Below are positions 1 to 13,300 of a DNA stretch of 64,000 nucleotides, in pieces. The notes beneath the pieces were generated by a model. The model saw nothing but the letters and a program-made list of their open reading frames with translations. It did not search any database and was not told where the DNA came from. Every line of letters begins with the position of its first letter. The first letter of the stretch is position 1. Origin of the DNA: Zonotrichia leucophrys gambelii (Eukaryota > Chordata > Aves > Passeriformes > Passerellidae); NCBI RefSeq assembly GCF_028769735.1, contig NC_088172.1:65007075-65071074 (forward strand). Reading direction: 5' to 3'. The translations under genes were made by a program, and so were the position numbers.

Positions 1-16
1 ATAATAATAATAATAA
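1..16. repeat. (TAA)n microsatellite
   Basis: Five perfect ATA/TAA units open the window; the repeat may extend beyond its left edge. Confidence 0.9.
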
Positions 17-144
17 GCAGCTTCTCCTTATGGTCTAACATTAGGAAGAAAAACAACCTCACAGAGATGTTATCCATTTTTCAGTAATCAGGGTAATTAT
101 TACCAACAATTCATACCACAGCTAGCACAGCAAAACTCCCACTC

Positions 145-1264
145 TGACTGTATTTAACTTTGTTTATTGAGGATAACAGACATCTTTTCTCATATCAAAG
201 CCTGAAGAGGGAATTACCAACAAATTCTGGCACAAAAATCACATTCTTTTAAAATACACCATTATACATCATGAGATCCCTGAAACCAGAGAAGTCTCCA
301 TAAAATAAAATTCAGACCACATTATTTCAAAAGGTTTTTAGGGGAGGGATAAAAATGATAGTAAAAAAATGATAGTACAATTACAGTCAGTGGAAAATCA
401 ATTGAAAAAGGAAGCAGGAATACCCCTATGATGACAGTGTATTTCCTGAAACAAAAATCAAGACACAAGTGTTGTGTGAAATGGTGCTGTCTCATACTTT
501 AAATAAAACTAGAAATCCTTATTTCTTTTTTTTTGTTGGATTGCTGCTATATACAGAGTATGAAAAATATATTTATTCAATATAGAAGTAGAGCATGATA
601 GATTCTTTCCTCAGTTGAAAAAATTATTAAAAGTTTCTTAACTAAAAGTATCAAATGTAAAAGCAATTTTTTTCCTTTGTAAAAAAGTGTTACATTTTAC
701 AAGAAAGTCATATTGTTTCACTGGCAGACGATGCTTACAGCAGTGATGTCATGTTTCGAACTTTTCAGGGTTTCAGAAACAATGGTATAACCCTTAAAAC
801 ACAGATATAATCCACAATCAAGACATAAACCACAATACAGCGTAGACATCACACATTATTCATGGTGAGGAAAGTATTGTAATATAAACAACTATTACAA
901 AAATATGCAAAAAGTTATAGTTTAAGTCTTAAATTTACACTCAGGAATATCTCACAATGTTACAAAAACAATTCAGACTTTCTCTTGTCAAATGGACAAA
1001 ACAATGAGGCTATACTGGCATGCTATTATGCCTCAGGTAGCTGTAACTTAAGTTTTGGTGATTCTGGTCACATAACAAGCTTAGACCTTACATGATAAAT
1101 GATTAACAAGCTGAACAGCCTCAGCTTTGTGTGATTTTCTCCACAGTCACACTGTGCAGTTACTCTGCACAGTTCACAAAAACAGGTGAAAGCCTGAATA
1201 AACAAAAATGATCCCATTGGCAATTATTCCACCATCCCATTTGCCACTTGTAGACATGAATTCT
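145..1264 (-). other. FAM120B: FAM120B 3'UTR
   Basis: About 1.1 kb of AT-rich sequence follows the stop codon. On the minus strand there are AATAAA signals at 577-572 and 168-163, so a short and a long 3' end are both possible. The end near 145 is estimated from the second signal. PSMB1, the expected next gene, is not visible in this window. Confidence 0.6.
163..168 (-). terminator. Poly(A) signal AATAAA for FAM120B
   Basis: TTTATT on the plus strand is a canonical AATAAA on the minus strand, about 1.1 kb past the FAM120B stop codon. A second copy at 577-572 could give a shorter transcript. Confidence 0.5.
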
Positions 1265-1317
1265 TTACTGAGGAGGACTGTGATACCTCCTCCCATGTGG
1301 ATGTCCTGATCCTCTAC
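1265..1317 (-). CDS. FAM120B: FAM120B exon 9, last coding exon with stop (probable)
   Basis: After a pyrimidine-rich CTCTCTCCAG acceptor, the frame inherited from exon 8 reads about 17 residues, GRGSGHPHGRRYHSPPQ, then TAA at 1267-1265. The Gly/Arg/His-rich tail resembles in composition the Gly/Arg-rich, aromatic end of human FAM120B. The acceptor, phase, composition and an immediate long 3'UTR with a poly(A) signal agree, but the exon is tiny and unproven. Confidence 0.65.
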
Positions 1318-4300
1318 CTGGAGAGAGTAAGAGAGGAATTAAATCATTCAGTGAACATTAAAGCAAAAAACAAGGGCTTATTAAGATAGCATGCAAGAAA
1401 AGCTACAACTATACATGTCTTAAAAAAATACATGTCCCTGTCCAATTGGTGTGTAATTATGTATGTATGTATGCATGTATTCTGAGATCCTGGAGGATAA
1501 AGTGCATGGTGTCTCTTTTTAAAACTCTTGGGTGACTGTAACTTTTAAGCCTAGTCCAGTTAATGGGTTGGGATAGTGAATGTCATCTGTGACTGGTAGA
1601 TCTGACTACATGAATTCAGGTAAGGATAATATGCTGTTTAGAACCAGACATAGGTTATATTTACAAATATTTTCATACTGGTTTAAGTGTGCCTGTGCAT
1701 CATAGTGCTTTAGTTAGAGAGCTGTATTAGCAAAGCAGCACCCACAATGTCAATTAAATCTTTTCTCAGCACTGAAGTTCCACCAGGTCCCATCTGCATT
1801 ACAGTTCTACCAAAATCCTATTAATCAGAAGCATGCTTGAAAGCAACACCAGTGTGGAAGACTTGACTCAGTATCTTGTAAATGAGAGGCTGCTTGTATT
1901 ATCAGCAGTTATGTGTTTTAGAGTGTGCTAAGACTGAAGTGAATGTACCCTTTTGATGCAGTTACATTCTGTGAAGAAATGGATAATTAACAGTGGTTTC
2001 CATAGTTCTTAATGCTCAGTTTATTTTTAGGTTCTTATAGATTGAGTTAACACTGTGATGTAAAAACCAATGTATTAGTGGTCTTAACTTGTAATTAATG
2101 AAGTTTGTCTACCAATAGGGTATATGGGCTGTGGTGTGGTGTTGCAGCCACAAACCTAAAATCCATGAATTATCAAACAAGAAATATTAAGGGAAAATCT
2201 ACCTTCCTGAGGCTTAGATGTCCTGCTCTGAGTAACACAGATGTGCTTTTATCCATTTGTAACACACAGCCAAGAAATTTACGGAGAGAAGTTAAATGAA
2301 TACAATCGAACAAACCAACCCCCCCTTCAACCTTCCCAAAATGCAGAAAAAGCCACAGCTGAGTTCTCTGCACTCAAAATACAGCACAGCAGCTGGGTAC
2401 AGCAGCTACTACTGGCCATGTAACGAAGGATGCCTGAGTCCAGTTCTTGTTCTGCCTGAGGGGATTCCAGCCATCCTCCCAGAGAAATGCCACTGCTTCT
2501 CAGGTTGATGCTTTCTTGGTGGAGGCACTCTTTCCTCCACTGCTGAAGCTGAGACATTGTCACAGAATTCTTAAACATTAACTGGTAAGAGAGAGCAAAG
2601 GCTGCCTAATCATTATATACACTCCTGATACAGAAGATATGGGTCCCATGGTTACTGTTCCATTACTTTTTACTGTATTTAATCCTATGATTTATGTATT
2701 ATATGCAACAGCAGGAGCCATAACAGTGTGCCATGGAAAGCTACACAGAGGATGGGATAGACAGATATCAGTATTATCACCAGGGAGTTTTATCACATAA
2801 GCTACCATGAACAGAAAATGGCTGTTCTTTTTTTCTCTCTCTTTGCTGAGACACACATATAACAGACAACAGCTACATAGAGAAGTAACCCAAATACCTG
2901 TGCTAATATTAGCAAACTTCATAGAAGAATTTTGCCAAAATGAGTCATGTTGGCAGATCACTTTAAAAGGAGCTCTAAAACATTGAAGGGCTCTTTTATA
3001 AGGACAGATGTCTTTTTCCAATAAACCTGTTTCACTTATAACACAGGCAATTTAACTGCAGTTATGGGATCATGTTTTAAGAGTGTCCTGAGGGTAAGAA
3101 ATAGGGATAGTGTAGAAGAAGCCAAGATGTTTAAATAATGCTACTGAAAGACATTTATAACACAGCAGCACAGTTACTGTGGAACTTACTTTGTGGAATA
3201 CACCTAGCCATAAAATCTCTGGAGCTGGTCACAGATTATCTGACCCCTGAATATCAGGTTTCTTCAGATGGTCAAGAACTGGTAACAATGACCAGTTTGG
3301 GTTTTGCATATGGTCAGCATACATACTCTATATTTTAGCTTTATATTTTACATAGAGGATCAAATAATATTATTTATGAATCAAATGATATTATCTTACT
3401 CTGAAGCATTCAACAGTGGCAGCTGAAACACATTTAAGATTTTACTGTATCTATTTTTTATTTATCTTTCCTAATCACATCAGTGATCTTATTTGAAAAC
3501 CTCACTTGGAAATATAAAAGAAATTCAGGTTCTGCAGACTTAATAAAATAATTGATGTTTTTTAGACACCTCTCTTCCTTATTTTCTTTAATCTACATAT
3601 ATGCGCTTCAACTCACAGTAACGAGGAAGTAAAACTGAATTAACTCAGCTCAACAGTGTTATCCACTGTGGTGTTTCACTGAAATGTCTGTTCTTTTCAA
3701 GAAGTGAGACTGGTGAATGATTTAAGATTAATGCCAAGGCAAGACAAAACTTGCATTTGTATCACTTAGGCAGTGACCTGGAAGCAGGGACCCTGATCTA
3801 GAAAACCACTTAAGAATGTGTTTAACTTTATTCATATGCTTGAGGGTTTTGTTGAAGTATGAACCAAGATCTGCAGCTAAAGACTTCAGACACATTTCTG
3901 TGCAGCTGTGCCAATTTGTTTTAGAACTGTTACAATTTTAAACACAGTTCAGCTGAGACCAAGCATGAAAATTACAAATACCACATGAAAGCTTATTTCC
4001 CAGAACACTGTAAGTAGAAGATGACTGCAGATTACAGTGCTACACTCCACCTCACCCTGCAGAGTCGGTTTTTGCAAGGGGCAATACAAAACTGTGTAAC
4101 TGATGCTGATCCCTTGTGAAAACTGACCTAGAACAGAGGCTAGACAGAGTTAAAGAATGATGTAGGTATTTATTAAAAGGCCTCAATGGATACACCTTGG
4201 GCAGTACAAGAGCCCAGCCAGGGCTACAACCAAGATGAACCCAAAATGGTCACAAAAATGGATGACCGGTCATGAGGTCTCACATTTTTATAAGTTTTGG

Positions 4301-7300
4301 TCCATTAGCATATTGGAGTTAATTGTCCAGTTACAGCTTTAGGTTATGAAGTCCCATCCTTCTTGTTTTCTCTCTTCTGTCCACATTGTTCATGCTCTGG
4401 GCCTGAGACTAGTATGGATTGTCCTTGGCTGGAAAAGGACTTGTTCTGTCTACCTACTCTGTGAAGAGAGCTTACCAAGCCTTAAGATGAAGCTCAGAAC
4501 TACACACTAAAGCAGCACAGAATCTGAAAAATATAAAAGCTAAAACTTAAAGCATCAATGCAAGTTTTGTTGCTGACTGCTGGAGGGTTACTGCACACAT
4601 AAACATGAACTGCAGGTAGACACAGAGCTGTTATACTGGTGGTAGGGACAATTCCAAACCCACAAACATGCACCCATTTTTTACCTGGGGATTGCAGATG
4701 TCTCTCCCTCATCTGGTTGTGATATGGAGAAACAACATGACTTCTGTGTGGCTGGTGGAGCCTGGGATTAAAATTTCTTGCTTCTTCTTCGGAATAACCT
4801 AATGCAATGAGCACCTCTGACAATATATAAGATTAAATGGAGAAAAAGAGGGACAGTGTATTCTTTTTCAGGAAACAGTATTTCTTAGTTCTGTGCCAAA
4901 ATACTCAAGCACAATTACGATCTTTCCAAGCTAAAGTCAGCCTAACAAGCATGGTTCTTGTCCTCATTTCCATCTATGCACATCATGATTACAAGCTGTT
5001 AACAAGTGTATTTAGAAACCAGATCAAAATTTTATGACACAGATTTGGAGACTGCAGTCTTTAAAACAAACAGAAATCCCTCTCCAAATTGGAATCACAA
5101 ATCATAATTAAAATGGTTAAATATAGCTCTCAAGGAAAAGCAGATGCTACCAAGGTCTGGTATTATAAATCACCAACAGATATCCTCAATTTTGAGTGTC
5201 CAGCATGAACTTGTTGTGGAGCCACATCAGAAGTATTGCTGCCCCATAATACAAAGTACTGAACTAGCAGAAAATAATTCTGTCTGTTGTAATTTGCTCA
5301 AGGAATTCTGAAGCGGTAATTTAACTGATCAGGTATTAGGCAGGTAATAAATATAATATGAGCATAAACACTGGGATTCAGTGTAAATTATTTCAAAGTC
5401 TTGAAGCCTCAACATTCAGGCTGATATGTGATTGATTTAAAAAACCTTTTGGATGTTTTTTACCCCAAAAGTCAGGCAGCTCAGGTAGGGAAAACAAATT
5501 TGCAAACTGAGTTCTTTAGCAAACTGTGCTGTAAAGCTGGGTGAAATAGCAAGATCTTAAGCAAGAAAGCAGAGTTTTTCAAAGTGCCCAAAAGCTCTCT
5601 TCTATTTTGAAATATGTCAGCGAATGCAATAAGAAGTATTTCATCTTCAATGCCTCATTCTTACCTTCAGTTATCAATGTTAAATAGCTCCCCTGAGGGA
5701 TTGAAAGAAAAAGCTGGGCAATTTTTCCTATAAAAATATCTTTAGTCACTGAATAAATAGTGATGTTTCTGTCAATTGATGATACTTATTGCATATATCT
5801 CACTAGCTATGTACCTAGATGGTAATATTATTCTATATAAACTTGGGTAATCAAATTCACATAAATTGCTAAAAAGAGTAAATATTTTCTTAGATCTTTT
5901 CATTGCTTCTTGGATAAAGAACTTCAAATTTACTTAGTTTGATGGCCTGCCTATGTAATTGCTGCTGCTGTTGAAGGATAATTTAGCTCATCTATATATT
6001 AACTTGATTGAGAAAATTCACACAATGCTAACCTACTAATTGATTCCTTCTTGGTCTGCTCTGTATTGTTCTGTTCTTTGCCATGCAAATCTTGCAAATG
6101 AGAGATTTCAGATTCTGGAAGGGTGTGTACAAAGACTCCTGCAGAAAACACAGTTAAAAATCAATTACTCAACTGCTCTTCTTTCTTCAGGTGTAGCACA
6201 AATTAAACACATTAACAACAACTATAAGACTTGTCTTAGCCACACTTGTGCATGCATGAAGCTGGTAGATCTGGTTGACCCTTTAACAGGAAATAAAGTT
6301 TGAACATTTAATATTAAATGTGGGTACCAGGAGGAGTGAGTAGGGGTGCAGAAAAAATGCTTTCCCCTTTCTCAGTGAAGTAGCTTTTCCTTCTCTGCTC
6401 ACATTTGCAAATCCCTTGCTGTCCTGTCCTATTCTATGACCTTGCACCTGCAGATATCCTTAACTAGACTTCCATCTGCAATACCTCAGGCAGAGATGGT
6501 TAAAGCTTCCAGATAAGGACTGATGAACTCATGGGAAACACACCAGTTAGAATCTGTCTCTTAATCTCATACATTACAAACAGAACTTACCCAACAGTAA
6601 TACATCTGCCCCAATTCCTGGCTGATAAAATATAACTCAGTCTAAAAAGAAATGGGGGAATTAAATTCAAATGTTTACCTTGTGGTGTGATAAAAAAAAA
6701 AAAATTCTACGTCAAAAGGACAAGCTGAAGCTATATAAGGGTGCAATACTGAGAGATGTGCTACATCCTTGACTTTCTCTGATTTCTGTGAGTTTTGAAA
6801 AAGTGACAGATCTTAGAATGTATTTTTTTTCTGATTGGTACCAGGTATGTGGGATTTACTACACAATGAAGAGGATTAGGAAAAGAGAGATTTTAGAATA
6901 ATATCTTAATTTGTTATTTTCATAAAACTGAACTGATTTTTACAGGACGACATTTCCCTTTGAAGATGACAGGATAAGGTAAAAAAATCTAATAGGTAGC
7001 AAGGCTGCAGTAACTAGAGAGGTTTCTTAAATTAAAGGTAGAGTCTGACTCCCTGAATGAACCCTGCTGAGAACTTCCCTAACTCCCCTAATACATTTCT
7101 TGAGTTAACAAACATCTTCAGAGAGACTTGATTAAAACCCACAGATTTTTTAAAAATTTTGTTTTACCATACAATCTGGGTCCAGCCTGTGAAGAGCACA
7201 GAGAGAAACCTTTCATTTTATTCCTGGGAGAATAAACTCAGAATGTATGGAGATTGGATGAAAAGTGAGATCAGAAAAGAACAAAACATCAATTATGCCG

Positions 7301-10300
7301 ACCCCATGATGTAATTTGGTTTTAATTTAAAAAAATTGACCATGAACATACTCATTAGTGAGAAGCACAATAAAAAGGCTAATAAAGTGATAATATCATT
7401 GCCTCACTTCTTTATGAGACTATTATAGCCAATTTTCTGTGTGGATAAACAAACTAATATGATTACAGTTTTGAAAACCAGAACAAGCATAATATGAGCT
7501 TAGCATAATTTTGTAAAAAAACAAGATGGCTCTATTTTTATTCTTATCACAAGCTGTCCATTTTTTTATCTTTAACAGCTGTTAGGCTACAAAGAGCTGA
7601 GCTACACAAAAACCTGCCCACAAAAATATCAACTGTATTTAGTGTACACATTTTCTTCTTTTGGTATAAGAACCAAAAGGAAGGTAGGAAGCAAACCCTA
7701 AGATGTTCAAAATTTTTGACACACATGTAAATATTTAAACAGGATTGTATTTCCACTGCAATTGTCAGAAACCTATTAACTGTATTTAAGCCTATCAGAT
7801 TCAAAACAACACTGATTCTGAGATTGCCTCAAGTGCCTGAAGTAAAGCAACTGTCTGGATAATAGAGAAAGGACCCTTGGACTTAGGAGACAAGCACTTA
7901 ACAACCAAAGGAATAACTTTCTCATATAATTTTTCTTTCCCACAACAAACATACCATTTAGAATAACTTCTTTTCTGCATACCACCACAAGTACTGTCAC
8001 TATCACCAGATTAGATTGGTGGTGCTCAAGGTTAGATTGTTAACAAACAAGTGCTGAAAGATCTTGGCTTCCAGCAGTACATTAAGCTCTGCCAGGAACT
8101 AAGTACCATTTTTATTTATTAAAGCTGAATTATAATAAGAGGAAAAACCAATCCAATATGCTTGTTCCCTTGCCAGTGTTCCCAAGCAAACTGGCATCTC
8201 TTGGCAATTCTCCCCAGAACAGATTCTTGCCTCAAACTGATAAGCTGAAAGCTATTTTATTAGTCTGGGTACATATCTCTGCCATATATGTACCATAAAA
8301 TTGTACCTAAAAAGAAAAAGGTATTTAAACTACTCTAAAAGTTCACATAGCTAGAGTATTTTTCCTCACAACAGAACAGTTTATCTGGAGTTTGTTTAAA
8401 ACAGAGCATCGGGCTTTAAAAAACTCTAACCTAGATATTTCAGTTGACCAAACATATTTCTAACTCAGTTTTAGGAAAGTAAGATCTTTCTTCATGTTCA
8501 TTATAAAACAGAATAAAATAGAACTCCAACACTAACACAACATTTTTAAATGTTAGCTAAAACATACTACATGACACATTTAAAAATATCTGTATCAATT
8601 AATATAAAAGGTGTACAGATTTAAATTTTTATTACCCACTAACCTGAATTCTACCCAAGAGGAAAACAAGTATCAATTTCATTTTAGATACTTTAACATT
8701 TTCCCATTTATTCTTTAAACCCTCTATAGTTTTGTAGAAGTCCTGCATGAAATTCCTGGATGAACCATTAGCCCAATCCAAAATCTACTGAAATCAACAG
8801 ACCAATTAATAGGAACCACAGGATTTGGATAGAGGTTATGGTCCTAATCATATGATTGAACACATATGGAAAGGATTATTCTCCTTCTTCATGCTAAAAG
8901 CATGTTCATTCCACCCACCCACAAGAGCTGCACTCCTCACTCCAGACCAGCATGGTATGCAGCTGGACACAAAATCAAAAAAGATAACCAGTTATATAAA
9001 AATAACTGGCACTGATGCGTAAGATTAAAATAAATCAAAACGGAAACATTTTTTCTCTACAATTAATTCAACCTCAAGTGATACATTCAGTAGCAGGTAA
9101 AAGCATTTCAAAGGTAAGATTTTCAAAAGTAATTAAATGGTACAGGCTTTTCAGACATGTTAATTGAGAAAGACACATCATTGAAGGTCTTTAGAGCTAC
9201 CTTCCCAGATGGGTACAGATCCACCCAAGCATCTCTCCACATATTCTGTGCTGGTGGGGCACGAGGCAGGTCTGGTTTGAGGCTTCCCCAGTGCATCAGC
9301 ACAGTCTGGCACTGAGCCCAGCAGACCCCATCTGTGAACCTGGCCATGCTGCCCCTGAGCAGTGCACAGTGCTCAGCAGGACTCCCTGCCCAGACAGGTC
9401 TGAAATCACACTGCTCTTTTGGTAACACAGCATGCAAATCTTGTAAAGGTCCAGATTTGTAAGATAAAGTGGGACTGAGAACCAAATAAGTACTTAGAGC
9501 TACAGGAAGGTACTTGGTGAGATTCTAAAAGAAATACCCATATTTACCTACTCTAAAATAATGTACCTTCTTCTGATTTGAAGCTCCTCTTTGAATTTGC
9601 CAAACCTTCATCTCAAAATTTAGGTTCCTCAATGCCTCTAAAAATATCACTCTCAAACATTTGGTTTTTTAAAGGTGTTCTTAATATGTTGCTTAAAATA
9701 TTATGGGAGAAAGATCTCATTAATATCTCAGTACTAGAAAACTATCGTGGGCATTTTCATTTTTGAAATTGACAACTATTTTCCTTCTATTATTTTCTGA
9801 GTAGTGGGAACAAAATTAAAGGTAAAATTACAGCTTCTTTCATAAGCTCAGTATTTCTACTTTTTTTAAAATTATTTTTTGTGGAGAGAAAGAAAAAGGA
9901 ATAAGATAAGAAAATACAAAGAAAAGGGGGAAGTGTAAACATGAATACAAAAACAATCAACAAAACAGACAGGTACATTTTTACAAAGGATGCAGAACTA
10001 AAACGAAGTGATCACTTACATTGCCTTCCAAAAGTTCTTCCATAGAGCAACCTTGGTGTGCCTTCTGGTATTTTTCTTGAAAAAGTTTTCCATCAAACAC
10101 TGCCCAAGGCATCAGATCATCCATCCTGAACGGAAAGCCACAGGCACTGTTGGCCATGAGCAGCGTGGTAAGGCCACGGACAAGGACAGCACCCAGGTGT
10201 ACAGCCCTGGAGTCTACCTGTAGCAGCTGGGAACACACACACACAGGAAATATGAGCCACCTCATATGGTTTTTGTACCCCATATAAACACACAAGCAGC

Positions 10301-13300
10301 AGAGAAAATGGTCAGCTGTCCCACTGTTGTGACAATGATGGTCCTCGACTCCACAGCACAATTTGTCTGACGGCTCTGTATCTAGTTTTATTCAATAAAG
10401 TGGAAGAAGTGAAGTTTAACAAATACAGCATCTCATTCAAGTTTTTAAGACAAATACATTCAAAATGTAAATGGAAAGACAAAATAAATGGCCCCCCCAG
10501 TATTTTTCAAGCATTAGCAGCTCTGCAAGGAAAAAAGTTCTGTTAGTGGAATGCAAAACATGAACTGGGAGTACAAACTGATGTGTACAGTGATCCACTG
10601 ACCTTCCAGAGTTTGCTTACCCCAGAAATGTTACAGTGTTTAGACATCATTTAAATTGCAGCATTTGACAGAACAAAGTTTATTTTGTATCCCAGCTTTT
10701 ATTTTAAACACTCCAGAATTTCCTTTGACTGTAATCTGAAAGTCAAATTATTTCACTTCAACCTGGATGTCTCCAGAAGAAATACTGGAATCGTGTGACC
10801 TCATTTAGAAAATGCAAAATGAGAAGCTCAACAAGACAATTAAAACTCACAGCCAAGATAAACTCCATGTGTGAATTTGACATCCTGTTGTGGCAGAGGA
10901 CAGCAAAATATAAAAATCTTGAATCCAGTATGGGGAAACTCTGACTTTAAGTATTGTTTAAACAGTACAAAGCTCTCAGTGGGCAATGCCTTTTCCGGTC
11001 TGTTCCATAGCAGTCTGTTAGGATCAGGAGAGATTCATAACAGCGTGGCCATCCATACTGTAATCCCTGGTAGGTGGTGTACCCTTAGGGTATAAATTAT
11101 ACCAGAAATGGAATAGTATCCAAAACAGTCCAGAACAGAAAGAGCAAAAAGTGACTCAACTTGTTTTAGCCCTAGCTCCTGCAGAGGTGTGAATTATTTG
11201 TTTGAAATGCAATGGAAAGGGTTGGCCATTATTACTACATCTTACACCTTGAAAGATCTCCAAAAGACTTAAAGGTATGAACATACAGTATCAGTGCCTT
11301 ATGTTTTAAAAAATGACTAGAAAAATCAGTGAAATGTAGTACTAATAAATCAGAATTTTTTCTTCCCAATGTCCACATAACAAAACCTTTGCCAGCAAAA
11401 AAGAGCTACAAAGCTTCTTCCAAGAATGAAAATCATAAATCGTTTGGAGGATAGAGCCAGACCCTGGTGAAGGAATTAATTTTTCTGTACTATTATACAA
11501 TGAGCTGAGCTCTGTTGCAAAATTTGACTAGGTGAAGCTGACCTCTGTGATGGGGCTCTCCCCAGCCACAGACAAGGGGAGGTAGGGTTCTGTTAAGCTG
11601 ACTTGAAGATACAAGGTGCATCTCCATGGGCTGCTTTCTGCAAAATGCAAAAGCAGAAGAGGACTCAGATATGAAGTTGCAGGCGAGGAGATGCCAGGCA
11701 GGGAAGTTGAGAGCCCTCTGGGAAGAACTTATTCTGTCTCTAGTGATTCCTGGAAAGGCATCAGGCCCACCACCAGGGCACTGACCCAACATGACAGTCA
11801 GTAGCTGAAATTCATCCAGTGCAGACAACTGGCGACAACCACTGGCATCCAGACAAATGCAGACAACGCAAACTAATTTCACAGAACTGTAGGATGGTTT
11901 GAGTTGAAAGGGACCTTAAAGTTCATCTTTTTGGTTCATCCAGTTTCAAGCTCCTGCCATGGGCAGGGACACCTCCCACTAGAATTAGAGCAATCATTTA
12001 GAAAATGAAAGATCCATATTTTTCTGATCATGACATTTCATATTAGAGTAAGGAGACTCTTGAGACTCTCTCCTACCCTCCCTTTAAAATAAATGTACTT
12101 TCAGTAAGGGATAAGGCCATTGAGTTTCAGGAAGGTATTGCCTCCAAATGTCAGCTACCATTTTGCCAGCTGAGACTAGTAACTACATGCACACTCATAA
12201 CTCTCTTGCTCTGGCAAGTAAAGCAGGGGTTTGCAAACTGTTTAACAATGCTGAAGAGTACTTGAAAGAGGAATGTGGTTTAAGTGAACCAGTATTTGTA
12301 CTAAAGTAAACTGCTAGAGTGCACACAGTCACTTATCATGTTGCAGCTGAGATTCTCACATTGCATTTACTAGATTGTTTCTGATCACCAGATCTAACCT
12401 GAAGATCTGCTAAGGAAGTGTGTCCACATCATTTACAACCCTAGTTGTGTTCTTTTCAGTTAAACTTGAGACATAGTGACCAAAAAGATAAAATAATGTT
12501 GCTGGCTCTATGGTTAGAGGACTTCATTGTCAAGGGATATCAGTCCAGGACTTTCCTAAAGCACTTTAGTACTGGGGGGTGGAGGGTTTGCGTTTGTGTG
12601 TGTGAGGGATATCAGGTAAGGTGTGGTGTTTTAATGGAAATTAGTATGAGCAAGACCAATGCAAGAGCTATCAACAGTGATTTCTTTGTTTGAAGAGGAT
12701 AGGAAATACATTGACTAAAGGGTACTTTCTATTTTCCATGTCTGGCAATGAAAACCAAAGAAAATGAAAGCACAGTGAGTCTGTAACAATGAGGCTGTGC
12801 ACATGGCAAACCACAGAGTGGCCTTGCCATGGGAATGCTCACAACTGCTTGGTGTCTGCAAGGTTAAGATGTCATGATGAGAAAAGGAAAATTCCAAAAG
12901 AAAAGAAGTCTTGTCTTGCAGGGCATTACACCCTTGAGATTACTTCCTTTCGGAAATTGTGTCCATTCTTTTTACTATTTCTATAAACTCAGGACCCCAG
13001 TGAACCACATGAGATGCAGCCCTGTGATCTCACTGTTGCTACTCCTACCACCAGCTGATGACATTTGTGTGAGAGACACAGGGACTGTGTGAGAATTGCT
13101 CCTCCTGCACCAGCTGCCTTTGCTCTGGGCCTGCTGCTGAGCCTCCCAATGGCAGCTCCCCACCCTCCCAGCACTTGGGGAAAAAAGAGAATTTTTTTCT
13201 GTTTGAAGACTCAGAACTCAAAAGTTCCCGGTCCTCTAGCACCATTGCAGCAGAGGTTATTGATATCAGAGGCTTGATCTGAACTGGGTAAGCTACTTGA

